DNA of 48,407 nt. Source: Bacteroidales bacterium (GTDB taxonomy: Bacteria; Bacteroidota; Bacteroidia; Bacteroidales; VadinHA17). The stretch covers positions 1-48,407 of the forward strand of contig JARKQN010000025.1 of NCBI GenBank assembly GCA_029974835.1, written 5' to 3'. The translations under genes were made by a program, and so were the position numbers. The notes under the pieces are model-generated. The model made no database searches. It was not told the DNA's origin and worked only from the letters and a program-made list of their open reading frames with translations. Of the stretch, positions 18,511 through 26,875 are shown piece by piece (the first letter of the stretch is position 1; every line of letters begins with the position of its first letter).

Positions 18511-20961
18511 TTAATTCACCTTTACATATTTTATGGCAGCAACAGACTTACCTGACCTTATGCTTATGAGATAAACGCCGGCAGGCTGATCAGTTATATC
18601 CAGTGAGAAACCATTTCCGCCGTCGAATATGCAGGATTTTATTTCGATACCCGATAATGAACGAACCGTGCATTCAACAATACCGCCGGTGTCATCGCGG
18701 GCCGGTGTGAAATAAATCATGCCGTTGCCCGGATTTGGATATACATTCATTGAATTAACTCTAACCGGTGTTACAGAGGTTGTTAAGCTTTTTACTTCCA
18801 GGTTATCTATGGCCCAGCCCCATCCGTGGGCATAGGGATCGGAGAACAGTCTGAAGCGGATCATCAGGGTATCGCCGACTGATATTTTCCCGGAGGTGCC
18901 TGCTGTAAATATTTTCCCCCTGAACATTGATTGTCTGCCCTGGTAAGTCGAATTCATTCCGCTTACAGAGCTGTTGTAGGCATTAAGGAACACTGAGGAT
19001 ACTCTGCTGTCGTAGCCATCGGTCAGAGGGAACCAACTGTTTCCGAAATCGGTTGATCCCTCAATTATCACATAATCATAAAAATCCTCCGATCCGAATA
19101 CTGAACCCTCTTCACCGGGTTCAACCAGCACGATTTCATCATATCTGACGGCTAATCCCGAACGGTCTATTTTGATGGGCACCTTAAGTATTGAAATATA
19201 TTCAATTTTTTCATTGTCCTTTTCCGGGCTTTCGTAGGGGTGACGAGTATGCAGTGCGGGACCGGCAAAACCGGATGGCGCAGTAATTTCAAACCCGCGG
19301 TTAATAAATATTCCCTGTGCATCGGAGAAATCAGTGGAATAAGAAGCCGAAGGCATTAAAACCTTTTCGACAGGAATTTTGTAAAAACCGCTTTCGGGAA
19401 CCGTTTTCATGTTTTCTTCCCGTGATTTGTCAATTGCCGTGATCCGGTATTTTATTGTATCGCCTTCGCTAAGGCCCAGTGAGGTCAGATCAATGTCTGC
19501 CATAAATTTATTATCATTCTGCCTTTGCATCCCGGCGGCGAAAGTAACTCCGTCATTTATTTCATATTCAAGGTATACGGTATCAATGCCTATGTTGTCA
19601 TCTGCATTTGCCGCAATAATGACTGACGGTGAGATACTGAAAACCAGTTCCGGCGGGGTGTGATTAATAACAGGTTTTACCGTATCCGTGCCTATAAATA
19701 TCCGGTACATTGCCGGGTCGGCAGCTGACGGAAGCCTGAAAATACGGCCAAAGCAGTCTTTTACAAAGAATGAATAGCTGAATGAGGTATTGTATTCCGT
19801 AACCGGGATGCTTGCGGCAAATGTATCCTCTTCGCCGGTTGGGCTGAGGTAAATTGTATCTCTGACGCCCTGATCGCCGAAATACCAGGCAACACCGGCG
19901 CTGCCTGCAATGAAAACGGTATCGGAGACAATCTTTGTTTTAAGGTCAACGAATTCAAGAGTATCTTCGGTATCGGACAATCTTTTATGAATAAAACCGG
20001 TGTTTATCCACCCTATTTCACCGAGCAGGGCGCGTGCAAGTTTTCCGGGAGAATGAATAGCCTCTCCCCTGTCGATGTACGGAGTCATCAGTGCATCGGC
20101 TTGAGGCGTGAAAGATTCATCGAAATGAGCGATGCTCGAACCATTGTTCCATTCGGAGGGGGCAAAAAGTTTTATTCCGGTTCCGTTATTCAGTGCATTT
20201 ACCACAGGTCCGAAAAAAAATACTTTATTCCCGGTAAGCTCTGTCTTAAGTTTACCCGACGGATTCGGGTAGATCAGGGTATCTGTCAGGCTTTTATAAT
20301 TGTTGTTTACAACGAATTTATCGTAGATTACAGGGGTGCCGTAAAAACCATAGGCACCAACGGAATCAGCCACCCTGTAGCTGTCGAAAAATCCGAGTCC
20401 GTGAATGAGTTCATGAAGCACCACGGTGACAAGGTCATACATGGATGACGGCGTGTCGCCTGATGTGCCTGAATACCAGGTAACGAGGCTGTTTACAGAT
20501 ATTTCAACATCCGGCTCTGAAATGTCGTTAAAACTTATGCCTGAGATTTTTTCTGCAAGAGGTGCGGAATAATAAGCCAGTGGATCAAAGGCGTTTATTG
20601 CCGATCCCTTCATAAAATATGTTGCGGAAGCCTGTGCGAGCACATTCGGATCAGATAAAGGCTCAAAGACTGCCTTAATGTTAAAGGATGCATTTTCAGG
20701 CAGTATCGACGACAATATTGATACTGCATACTGAAATGCACCCTTTGCAAGTGAGTTAAACCCTGTGTAATTAACCGTGATTTTCGCTCCTCCCTCCTTC
20801 CTGTAAAATTCTTCAGGAGGAGGAATATAAATCCTGTTTACCCTTGTGCCGGCGTAGCAAACAGTCTTAAGATCTGTTTTTCTGATTATGTCCTGGCCGG
20901 CAGCATGGGTAAAATATACCTCAGAAAGGCACAAAAGGATTAAGAGGCAACCCTTTTTCAA
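18511..20961 (-). CDS. T9SS-exported protein with zincin (HExxH) motif
   Basis: An 816-residue secreted protein. Residues 1-20 are a Sec signal peptide. The middle of the first third carries 'VVLHELIHGLGFFDSY' (HELIH at 183-187), a zinc-metallopeptidase helix with the following Gly expected in extended HExxH families. It is followed by Ig-like and jelly-roll-like beta segments ('DDNIGIDTVYLEYEINDG', 'YAHGWGWAIDNLEVKSL'). The last 75 residues form a type IX secretion sorting domain ('MNVYPNPGNGMIYF', 'QPAGVYLISIRSGKSV'). It should therefore be translocated by the type IX machinery and anchored to the surface or released. The start is 12 nt after the ferritin stop, so the two may be co-transcribed. 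A peptidase role is inferred from the motif alone. Confidence 0.85.
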   Translation of the reverse strand: MKKGCLLILLCLSEVYFTHAAGQDIIRKTDLKTVCYAGTRVNRIYIPPPEEFYRKEGGAKITVNYTGFNSLAKGAFQYAVSILSSILPENASFNIKAVFEPLSDPNVLAQASATYFMKGSAINAFDPLAYYSAPLAEKISGISFNDISEPDVEISVNSLVTWYSGTSGDTPSSMYDLVTVVLHELIHGLGFFDSYRVADSVGAYGFYGTPVIYDKFVVNNNYKSLTDTLIYPNPSGKLKTELTGNKVFFFGPVVNALNNGTGIKLFAPSEWNNGSSIAHFDESFTPQADALMTPYIDRGEAIHSPGKLARALLGEIGWINTGFIHKRLSDTEDTLEFVDLKTKIVSDTVFIAGSAGVAWYFGDQGVRDTIYLSPTGEEDTFAASIPVTEYNTSFSYSFFVKDCFGRIFRLPSAADPAMYRIFIGTDTVKPVINHTPPELVFSISPSVIIAANADDNIGIDTVYLEYEINDGVTFAAGMQRQNDNKFMADIDLTSLGLSEGDTIKYRITAIDKSREENMKTVPESGFYKIPVEKVLMPSASYSTDFSDAQGIFINRGFEITAPSGFAGPALHTRHPYESPEKDNEKIEYISILKVPIKIDRSGLAVRYDEIVLVEPGEEGSVFGSEDFYDYVIIEGSTDFGNSWFPLTDGYDSRVSSVFLNAYNSSVSGMNSTYQGRQSMFRGKIFTAGTSGKISVGDTLMIRFRLFSDPYAHGWGWAIDNLEVKSLTTSVTPVRVNSMNVYPNPGNGMIYFTPARDDTGGIVECTVRSLSGIEIKSCIFDGGNGFSLDITDQPAGVYLISIRSGKSVAAIKYVKVN

Positions 20962-20973
20962 TCCTGTAAAAGT

Positions 20974-21480
20974 CTATCCGGCAGCCTGACCCGTCGCCGG
21001 TGTGCGGAGGGTAATAATATCCCTGTCGAAAATATAAAGGCTTTCCGCACCGACCATTTTCAGTTTGTCGATAATGGTTCTTACCGAAGCTTCTTCTTCC
21101 ACCTGCTCTGTAAGGAACCATTGCAGGAAATTGTTTGTATTGAAATCCTTCTCTGTGAGGGTAGCAGCAACAATCTCATTGATGCTTGATGTGATAAATT
21201 GTTCATGCTTAAGGACTTCATCAAATAACTTCTGAACATTTTTATACTCCACAGGGGGCTGCTTAAATGCCGGGATGACAGCATGTCCCCCTCTTTCATT
21301 TATATACTTAATGAATTTCAGGAAATGAATTCTTTCCTCCTCCGCCTGGGCATAAAGCCATGCAGCTATACCGGGGTATCCCTTGTTTTCGGCCCATGAA
21401 GCCATGGCAAGGTAAAGATTTGAGGAATAACCTTCTCTTTCAACCTGCCTGTTGCAAAGATCTTCTATTTTCTTGTTCAT
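20974..21480 (-). CDS. ftnA: Bacterial non-heme ferritin
   Basis: A 168-residue four-helix iron-storage protein. Residues aligning to the ferroxidase centre of E. coli FtnA are all present with a one-residue offset: Glu16, Glu49, His52, Glu93, Gln126 and Glu129. It forms a 24-mer shell in the cytosol, oxidising Fe(II) and storing it as mineral. The C-terminus ends in a flexible 'TPATGQAAG' tail. It sits 40 nt downstream of the response regulator and 12 nt upstream of the T9SS metallopeptidase-like gene. No Fur-like or -7 box was identified in the short gap. Confidence 0.95.
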   Translation of the reverse strand: MNKKIEDLCNRQVEREGYSSNLYLAMASWAENKGYPGIAAWLYAQAEEERIHFLKFIKYINERGGHAVIPAFKQPPVEYKNVQKLFDEVLKHEQFITSSINEIVAATLTEKDFNTNNFLQWFLTEQVEEEASVRTIIDKLKMVGAESLYIFDRDIITLRTPATGQAAG

Positions 21481-21520
21481 ATATGTAATATTTAAGGTAT
21501 TTCATTAAGATAACATCCGT

Positions 21521-21901
21521 TTATCCTGATTGTTCACTTCTCAGAAGTTCTTCGGTTTTGTCGATAAGTGCTTTGAGAGGGAAAGGTTTTGTAAAGATTT
21601 CATTAGCGCCGAGGGCTTTTGCAAGGCTCAGGTAATTACCGGGACCCGCCTTTCCTCCTCCCGAAATGGCAATAATCTTTAAATCCGGGTTCATCTCCTT
21701 TAACTTCATAATAACCTTCAGCCCGTCTTCATCAGGCATCAGGATATCGGTAATTACGAGACTGGTTAAGGAAGACTTGAATTTCAGGAGGGCTTCGCGA
21801 CCGTTTTCGGCTACAATTACTTTGTATTTTCGTCTGGTAAGAGCCTCAGTCAGCATTTCCCTCATACTGATATCGTCCTCAACAATCATTATTACATCCA
21901 T
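21521..21901 (-). CDS. Single-domain response regulator (REC only)
   Basis: I start this at the ATG at 21901 (MDVIMIVEDD), which gives 126 residues and puts the acidic pocket at the usual place; an upstream ATG at 21973 would add 24 non-conserved residues inside the kinase gene. The phospho-acceptor is Asp52 in 'LVITDILMPDEDG', the switch lysine is in 'EIFTKPFPLKAL', and there is no output domain, so it is a CheY/Spo0F-like shuttle. It begins 13 nt after the histidine kinase stop, making the kinase its obvious partner. Possible outputs include phosphorelay to another protein or direct protein binding. Confidence 0.92.
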   Translation of the reverse strand: MDVIMIVEDDISMREMLTEALTRRKYKVIVAENGREALLKFKSSLTSLVITDILMPDEDGLKVIMKLKEMNPDLKIIAISGGGKAGPGNYLSLAKALGANEIFTKPFPLKALIDKTEELLRSEQSG

Positions 21902-21914
21902 ATAAGAAAAACTA

Positions 21915-23831
21915 TTAAATAAGTTGTATTGCAGTAATAATTTCGCGCAGCGATACAGGTTTAAATAAAACATGCTTTGCGATCCCCGAATTTAATAATT
22001 TTTCCCCTGATATATCACATTGGCTGCCGGCAATAAAAATTACCGGAATTTTCAGATTGCCGTCAATGAATTTTGCATAAAAGTCAGGCTGACTTATCAC
22101 TCCCTCCTCGCAGGCATAAATGATTATATTGATATTCGCCAGCCTTTCATTTTCAATATTTAGGAATTCATCCTTTCCGGTGACATTCTGGACCGTGTAT
22201 CCCGATTGCTTTAAAGCGCCTGACAGAATTCTGGATTCATGGCTGTCGCCGGAGATGAACATAATTCTGACAGAATCGGTGGTATTTGTAAATGGCTCGC
22301 CGGGTACTTCGGTGATTGCAGGAATGAAAACCGAAAACACGGAACCTTTTCCCTTCACCGATTTTACGGCAAGTTCGCCTTCAAGGTCGGTTACAATGCC
22401 ATAAACGACAGAGAGTCCGAGGCCTGTTCCTTTCCCTAGTTCCTTTGTGGTAAAATAGGGTTCAAAAATCCTGCTTATTACAGCATCATCCATTCCTATG
22501 CCGGTATCTTCAATCCTGACAAGGGCATACCGGTCGGATGAATTATCTTTACCCGTTTCGTTTCTGAATACCTGGCCACCGGCGATATCAAGAGTTACTG
22601 TAAGCGTTCCGCCGGTTTTTTCCATAGCCTGCACAGCATTGGTCATCAGGTTAAGAAAAACCCTGAAAAGCTGGGTTGGATCGGCCGATACCGTCACTTC
22701 GCTGCTTTCGATCCTTTCCCTCACCGTCATTCCTGTTTTTATCAAAGAAGAAACGACGCTGAGAGCTTCCCCGAGAATGTCACTGACCCTGACAGGTACT
22801 TTTTTCTGTTCAACCTGTCTGGAGAAAGTAAGCAGCTGGTTTGTGAGTTCCTTTGCCCTTGTACCGGCTTTGAGAATTTTTCCGGTGATATCGTATGCGC
22901 TTTTATTGTCTTTTAATTCATCACCCAGCATTTCCGTAAATCCGAGGATTGACCCCAGCAGGTTGTTAAAATCGTGTGCAATTCCTCCGGCGAGGGAGCC
23001 GATTGTCTCCAGTTTCTTTGCCTGTAAAAGCCGGTTTTCCAGCATAACCTCCCTGGAGACATCTTCAAAGGCAAAATCGAACCATTGAATGTCCGGATTA
23101 TCATAATCAGTTACTGCATAGCCGTTTATTCTGCATTTTATTTCCCTGTTGCTCAGGGTGACAAGCGGGACCCGGCTGAAGGTTATTATCTCTCCCTGCC
23201 TCATTTGCATCAGATGAATATCGAAAAGGGATTTATCGGAATAAAAATCCCTTAAGCTGACACCCTCCAGATGGTCCGGATTATCGCATTCAATCAGTTT
23301 AATAAAATTATCATTGAAATGCACGATTGTTCCGTCCGTTTTGCACCTGAGCAGTCCCACCGGCACAGTCATTTCCAGCCTTTTAATGTCTTCCTCTTTC
23401 CGGGTTGCTTCCCGCAGTGATAACTTCAGTTCCGTTATGTCGAGGCTTTCGGCCAGTACATTAACAATCTCTCCCGACTGGTTTTTCAGAGGATAGAAAG
23501 TTACTTCAAAGTACTTTTCTTCCGATGAACCTATATTAAAATCAGCCTGGTACCTGACTGTCTGTCCGGAAAAACATGTTTGCAGTTTGGCGGCAATTAT
23601 GTTTTTAAATGTTTCCTTTCCCCAGAGGTCTGAGAGGTGCCTGCCTGTTATTTCCTCTTCCTTTACTTTCAGGTAGCTGCAAAAGACAGGGTTAACCGTC
23701 ACATATCTGCCATCCCTGTCAATAATGCTGAGCATCGCCCTTGATTCCCTGAAGAGATAATCCAGAAGGCTTTTATCGGTGTCAGCCCGGCTCATTCCGG
23801 GCTTTCTGCGACGGAATGAAAAATCAATCAT
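21915..23831 (-). CDS. PAS histidine kinase with C-terminal pseudo-receiver
   Basis: A 638-residue cytosolic sensor kinase without membrane segments. Order: PAS ('ESRAMLSIIDRDGRYVTVN', about residues 25-130), a second PAS ('MTVPVGLLRCKTDGTIVHFN', about 150-265), a HisKA dimerisation domain with the phospho-His in 'GGIAHDFNNLLGSILG', and an HATPase ('NLMTNAVQAM', 'DTGIGMDD', 'GKGTGLGLSVVYGIV'). A receiver-like domain (about 515-638) has 'NIIIYACEEG' where the phosphorylatable Asp should be, so it probably cannot accept phosphate and may be regulatory. The start codon overlaps the dnaX stop by 4 nt, which implies translational coupling. The single-domain regulator downstream probably takes the phosphate. 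Confidence 0.92.
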   Translation of the reverse strand: MIDFSFRRRKPGMSRADTDKSLLDYLFRESRAMLSIIDRDGRYVTVNPVFCSYLKVKEEEITGRHLSDLWGKETFKNIIAAKLQTCFSGQTVRYQADFNIGSSEEKYFEVTFYPLKNQSGEIVNVLAESLDITELKLSLREATRKEEDIKRLEMTVPVGLLRCKTDGTIVHFNDNFIKLIECDNPDHLEGVSLRDFYSDKSLFDIHLMQMRQGEIITFSRVPLVTLSNREIKCRINGYAVTDYDNPDIQWFDFAFEDVSREVMLENRLLQAKKLETIGSLAGGIAHDFNNLLGSILGFTEMLGDELKDNKSAYDITGKILKAGTRAKELTNQLLTFSRQVEQKKVPVRVSDILGEALSVVSSLIKTGMTVRERIESSEVTVSADPTQLFRVFLNLMTNAVQAMEKTGGTLTVTLDIAGGQVFRNETGKDNSSDRYALVRIEDTGIGMDDAVISRIFEPYFTTKELGKGTGLGLSVVYGIVTDLEGELAVKSVKGKGSVFSVFIPAITEVPGEPFTNTTDSVRIMFISGDSHESRILSGALKQSGYTVQNVTGKDEFLNIENERLANINIIIYACEEGVISQPDFYAKFIDGNLKIPVIFIAGSQCDISGEKLLNSGIAKHVLFKPVSLREIITAIQLI

Positions 23832-25567
23832 TCAAAATCAAGGTTAAATGTTTTTCGCAACTCCTTAATCATCGGGTATCTGGATGAGAGGTAATTATAT
23901 TTCTGCTCGTCTGAATAAATGATTCCTTCTGATTCGGAATTATCCACCGCCACTTCCATTGTAAAAGAAGCCCTGCCGAAAACTTCCTCGAGCATTGAGA
24001 TGACTTTCAGCTTATAATTATTAATAAAAAGATCCCTTTGAGGGATGTTATTCATATGGAGAGTAACAACATTATCGTTATGTACTTCGGGGGTTATTGA
24101 TTTAAACATGCCGGAGATTCTTGGTCCTTCTTCCCTGAATTTTTCGCAAACCGTCTTCCACGCCTTTTCAAATTCCCCGCCTGTTAATTTTGCAAAACCC
24201 GTCCGGCTCTGTTCCTGTACCGTGTCTGAATCCACTCCGTTATATTCCTCAGGCTTTGAATTTTCATCTACCGGTGAGGATAAAAGGTCTTTTATGGATA
24301 CGGATCTTTTCTCTTCTTCTTTTGACTCCGGGACTGGTTTTTCATTCCCGGGAATCTTTTTAGGTTTTTCAGCGACTTTAGGATATAAACCTGGATTTGG
24401 TCCGGCGACCGGTTCAGGTGGTGACTTTTCCGGTTTCAGTTCAGGCTTTTTTTTTTCTTCAACCTGATTCTCAGCGGCATTCAGTCTGCAAAGTCTGACA
24501 AGTGTTATTTCCACATGCAACCGCTGGTTTCTGCTTGTTTTATAACCGGTATCGCAAGTGCTTCCGGTTTCGAGGGCCTGATAGAGAAATTCCCTGGTGC
24601 ATTTACGTGCCTGCCTTATATAGTTTTCCCTTACGGTAGGTGCGGTGTCGAGCAGGGTTATGGTTGCCTCATCCTTGCTCACAAGGAGGTTTCTGAGGTG
24701 GCTGTTAAGACCTGCGATAAAGTTATGACCGTCGAATCCCCTTGCGATAACATCATTGAATATCAGCAAAATTTTCGAGACGTTTCCTTCAAGTGCCGCA
24801 TCAACTGTTCTGAAGTAATATTCATAATCCAGAACATTCAGATTTTCAATTACCTTTTCATAAGTAATCTCCCTTCCGCTGTAACTTACAATCTGGTCAA
24901 AGATTGAGAGTGCGTCTCTCATTGCCCCGTCGGCTTTCTGCGCAATAATATGGAGTGCATGCTCGTCCGCCTTTACAGATTCATTATCTGCGACATACTT
25001 CAGTCTTGCCACCATATCTTCTATCCTGATTCTCTGGAAGTCGAAAATCTGGCATCTGGAAAGGATAGTTGGAATAATCTTGTGCTTTTCTGTTGTTGCG
25101 AGGATAAAAATTGCATGGGCCGGAGGTTCCTCGAGGGTTTTAAGGAAAGCGTTAAAAGCTGCCGATGAGAGCATGTGAACCTCGTCTATTATGTAGATGC
25201 TGAATTTTCCGATCTGCGGGGGTATTCTTACCTGATCGGTGAGCAGCCTGATATCTTCGACCTTGTTGTTGGATGCAGCATCAAGTTCATGGATATTGAA
25301 TGACCTCAGTGAGTTGAAAGAAACGCATGATTCGCATTTGTCGCAGGCTTCACCGTTTTCGGTGATATTAAGACAATTAATGGTTTTGGCAAAAATTCTT
25401 GCACAGGTTGTCTTCCCTACTCCTCTCGGGCCGCAGAAAAGGTATGCGTGTGCTATCTGTCGGGTTCTTATTGCGTTTTTCAGCGTACTGACAACGGAAG
25501 ATTGTCCGACCACCATGTCAAACGTGGCAGGCCTGTATTTTCTCGCTGAAACAATAAAGTTATCCAT
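23828..25567 (-). CDS. dnaX: DNA polymerase III clamp-loader subunit gamma/tau
   Basis: DnaX loads the sliding clamp and, in its tau form, tethers polymerase at the fork. Within the 579 residues are Walker A 'GPRGVGKTTCARIFAK' (about 46-61), zinc-binding cysteines (Cys65, Cys75, Cys78, Cys81 in 'CLN...CDKCESC'), Walker B 'YIIDEVHMLSS' and sensor 1 'ILATTEKHKIIPTILSR'. A Pro/Lys/Glu-rich linker follows about residue 370, then a C-terminal globular domain. A -7 box TATCTTTG lies at 25617-25610. The 3' end overlaps the histidine kinase start by 4 nt. I did not find a convincing slippery frameshift site for a short gamma form. Confidence 0.97.
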   Translation of the reverse strand: MDNFIVSARKYRPATFDMVVGQSSVVSTLKNAIRTRQIAHAYLFCGPRGVGKTTCARIFAKTINCLNITENGEACDKCESCVSFNSLRSFNIHELDAASNNKVEDIRLLTDQVRIPPQIGKFSIYIIDEVHMLSSAAFNAFLKTLEEPPAHAIFILATTEKHKIIPTILSRCQIFDFQRIRIEDMVARLKYVADNESVKADEHALHIIAQKADGAMRDALSIFDQIVSYSGREITYEKVIENLNVLDYEYYFRTVDAALEGNVSKILLIFNDVIARGFDGHNFIAGLNSHLRNLLVSKDEATITLLDTAPTVRENYIRQARKCTREFLYQALETGSTCDTGYKTSRNQRLHVEITLVRLCRLNAAENQVEEKKKPELKPEKSPPEPVAGPNPGLYPKVAEKPKKIPGNEKPVPESKEEEKRSVSIKDLLSSPVDENSKPEEYNGVDSDTVQEQSRTGFAKLTGGEFEKAWKTVCEKFREEGPRISGMFKSITPEVHNDNVVTLHMNNIPQRDLFINNYKLKVISMLEEVFGRASFTMEVAVDNSESEGIIYSDEQKYNYLSSRYPMIKELRKTFNLDFE

Positions 25568-25609
25568 TAACTTACTTCCCTGTTGTTATTTGCTGCTACC
25601 TTAACAAAA

Positions 25610-25617
25610 CAAAGATA
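25610..25617 (-). promoter_or_regulatory. Candidate -7 box TATCTTTG for dnaX
   Basis: Exact TAnnTTTG match on the minus strand, 42 nt before the dnaX start codon, in the divergent gap to rpsF. The -33 element is not clear. Confidence 0.45.
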
Positions 25618-25706
25618 AATAAAAAGGATGCCTGAACTGAACAGTGTTGAAAAATTATTGAAAAAGGTATAAAACAGGGCCCGGGAAAATTTTCGGTTAA
25701 TCTCTT

Positions 25707-25736
25707 TTTGTAAATTGTAAAAATATTGTACTTTTG
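25707..25736 (+). promoter_or_regulatory. Promoter of rpsF-rpsR-rplI (TTTG-N18-TACTTTTG)
   Basis: TTTG at 25707-25710 and TACTTTTG at 25729-25736 are separated by 18 nt, a textbook Bacteroidota sigma-70-type (SigA/RpoD) promoter. Transcription should begin near 25742, leaving a leader of about 30 nt, too short for the S6:S18-binding leader RNA known from other phyla. Confidence 0.8.
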
Positions 25737-25771
25737 CGAGCCAATTAACTATTAATTAATTAAAGACATTT

Positions 25772-26125
25772 ATGTTGAATCATTACGAAACCGTTTTCAT
25801 TGCAACTCCCGTTTCATCTGAGAACCAGATGAAGGAAGCGGTACAGAAATTTAAGAAGATCATCACCGAAAATGGTGGTGAACTTGTACATGACGAAAAC
25901 TGGGGTCTTAAGAAACTTGCATACCCGATCAAGAAAAAATCCACGGGGTTTTATTATCTGATCGAGTTCAGGGGACCCGGCGATATTGTAGAGAAGCTTG
26001 AGCTTCAGTACAGAAGAGATGAAAGGATTATCAGGTATCTCACGTTCAGAATGGATAAGTATGCTGTTGAGTATGCCAATAAGAAAAGGAAGCAGAAAGA
26101 AGCTGAAAAAGTAATGGAGGAATAA
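25772..26125 (+). CDS. rpsF: Small ribosomal subunit protein bS6
   Basis: A 117-residue bS6, which pairs with bS18 on the platform of the 30S subunit. The N-terminus '[18 protein letters not shown]', then '[22 protein letters not shown]' split across strands two and three, and '[16 protein letters not shown]' are typical. It is first in the rpsF-rpsR-rplI operon and follows a strong promoter at 25707-25736. Its leader is A/T-rich without a Shine-Dalgarno sequence. The C-terminus is charged ('[14 protein letters not shown]'). Confidence 0.98.
   Translation: MLNHYETVFIATPVSSENQMKEAVQKFKKIITENGGELVHDENWGLKKLAYPIKKKSTGFYYLIEFRGPGDIVEKLELQYRRDERIIRYLTFRMDKYAVEYANKKRKQKEAEKVMEE
26116..26120 (+). 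promoter_or_regulatory. Shine-Dalgarno-like GGAGG before rpsR
   Basis: GGAGG lies inside the last codons of rpsF, 8 nt before the rpsR ATG at 26129. Most genes in this window have no such element, so it is notable and supports the rpsR start. Confidence 0.6.
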
Positions 26126-26128
26126 GAG

Positions 26129-26398
26129 ATGGCACAGAATGAATCAGAAATCAGATATTTAACACCCCCGAGTGTTGAGATCAAAAAGAAGAAATACTGC
26201 AGGTTTAAAAAGAACAGGATCAAGTATATCGATTACAAGGATCCTGAATTCCTGAAGAAATTCCTTAATGAACAGGGTAAGATTCTTCCGCGCAGGCTTA
26301 CAGGAACTTCACTTAAATACCAGCGGAAAGTGGCAAAAGCCATTAAGAGAGCAAGACATATTGCGTTATTACCTTACGTTACTGACCTTTTAAAATAA
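26129..26398 (+). CDS. rpsR: Small ribosomal subunit protein bS18
   Basis: An 89-residue bS18, heterodimer partner of bS6. It has '[21 protein letters not shown]', the '[22 protein letters not shown]' segment and '[20 protein letters not shown]', all standard. It starts 3 nt after the rpsF stop and ends 13 nt before rplI. In Flavobacterium johnsoniae ribosomes bS18 with bS6 and bS21 forms the pocket that hides the anti-Shine-Dalgarno sequence; whether the same residues are present here needs an alignment. Confidence 0.98.
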   Translation: MAQNESEIRYLTPPSVEIKKKKYCRFKKNRIKYIDYKDPEFLKKFLNEQGKILPRRLTGTSLKYQRKVAKAIKRARHIALLPYVTDLLK

Positions 26399-26399
26399 T

Positions 26400-26406
26400 A
26401 AGGAGG
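26400..26406 (+). promoter_or_regulatory. Strong Shine-Dalgarno AAGGAGG before rplI
   Basis: A perfect AAGGAGG ends 5 nt before the rplI ATG at 26412, the ideal spacing for 16S rRNA pairing, in a genome where other leaders lack the motif. Confidence 0.75.
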
Positions 26407-26411
26407 CATCG

Positions 26412-26858
26412 ATGGAAGTTATTTTATTGCAGGATATACCCAAACTGGGACATAAGGATGATATTATAAAAGTCAAAGATGGCTACGGCCGTAACTTTCT
26501 TATTCCTAAAGGCATGGCCGTGATGGCAACCCCTTCGGCAAAGAAAGTTCATGCAGAGAACCTGAAACAGAGGGCCTTCAAGGAAGAGAAGATTAAACAG
26601 GGAGCTCTTGAGCTAGCAGGAAAACTGAATGGCCTTAAACTTGTTATCGGAGCAAAGACAAGCAGTACCGGAAAAATATTCGGATCGGTCAACACGATAC
26701 AGATTGCGGAATCACTTCACGAAAAAGGTTTCGATATCGACCGCAAGAATATAACTATTCCTGAAGATCAGATAAAGGAAGTCGGTACCTACAAAGCAGT
26801 TGTCAGGCTTCACCGCGAAGTAAAGGCTGAGATCGAGTTTGAGGTAATAGCTGAATAA
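26412..26858 (+). CDS. rplI: Large ribosomal subunit protein bL9
   Basis: A 148-residue bL9 with the N-terminal rRNA-binding domain ('MEVILLQDIPKLGHKDDIIKV', 'GYGRNFLIPKGMA'), the long connecting helix and the C-terminal domain ending 'VRLHREVKAEIEFEVIAE'. bL9 bridges the L1 stalk region and helps keep the frame. It is the third gene of the operon and has the clearest Shine-Dalgarno in the window. It converges on the RidA lipoprotein gene with 17 nt between the stops and no terminator hairpin. Confidence 0.98.
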   Translation: MEVILLQDIPKLGHKDDIIKVKDGYGRNFLIPKGMAVMATPSAKKVHAENLKQRAFKEEKIKQGALELAGKLNGLKLVIGAKTSSTGKIFGSVNTIQIAESLHEKGFDIDRKNITIPEDQIKEVGTYKAVVRLHREVKAEIEFEVIAE

Positions 26859-26875
26859 AAAAGTCAGAAGGAACA

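Noticed and set aside
22498-23088. Plus-strand open frame of 196 codons opposite the histidine kinase
   Set aside because: Antisense to the HisKA/HATPase region; Ser/Thr-rich shadow with no homology pattern.
25676-25697. Palindromic GGGCCC/GAAAATTTTC stretch between dnaX and rpsF as a terminator or operator
   Set aside because: The symmetry is imperfect, it is not at the end of a gene, and AAAATTTT cores are common in this AT-rich spacer.
25737-25771. S6:S18-binding leader RNA before rpsF
   Set aside because: The predicted leader is about 30 nt, AT-rich and without the stem and conserved bulge of that regulatory RNA.
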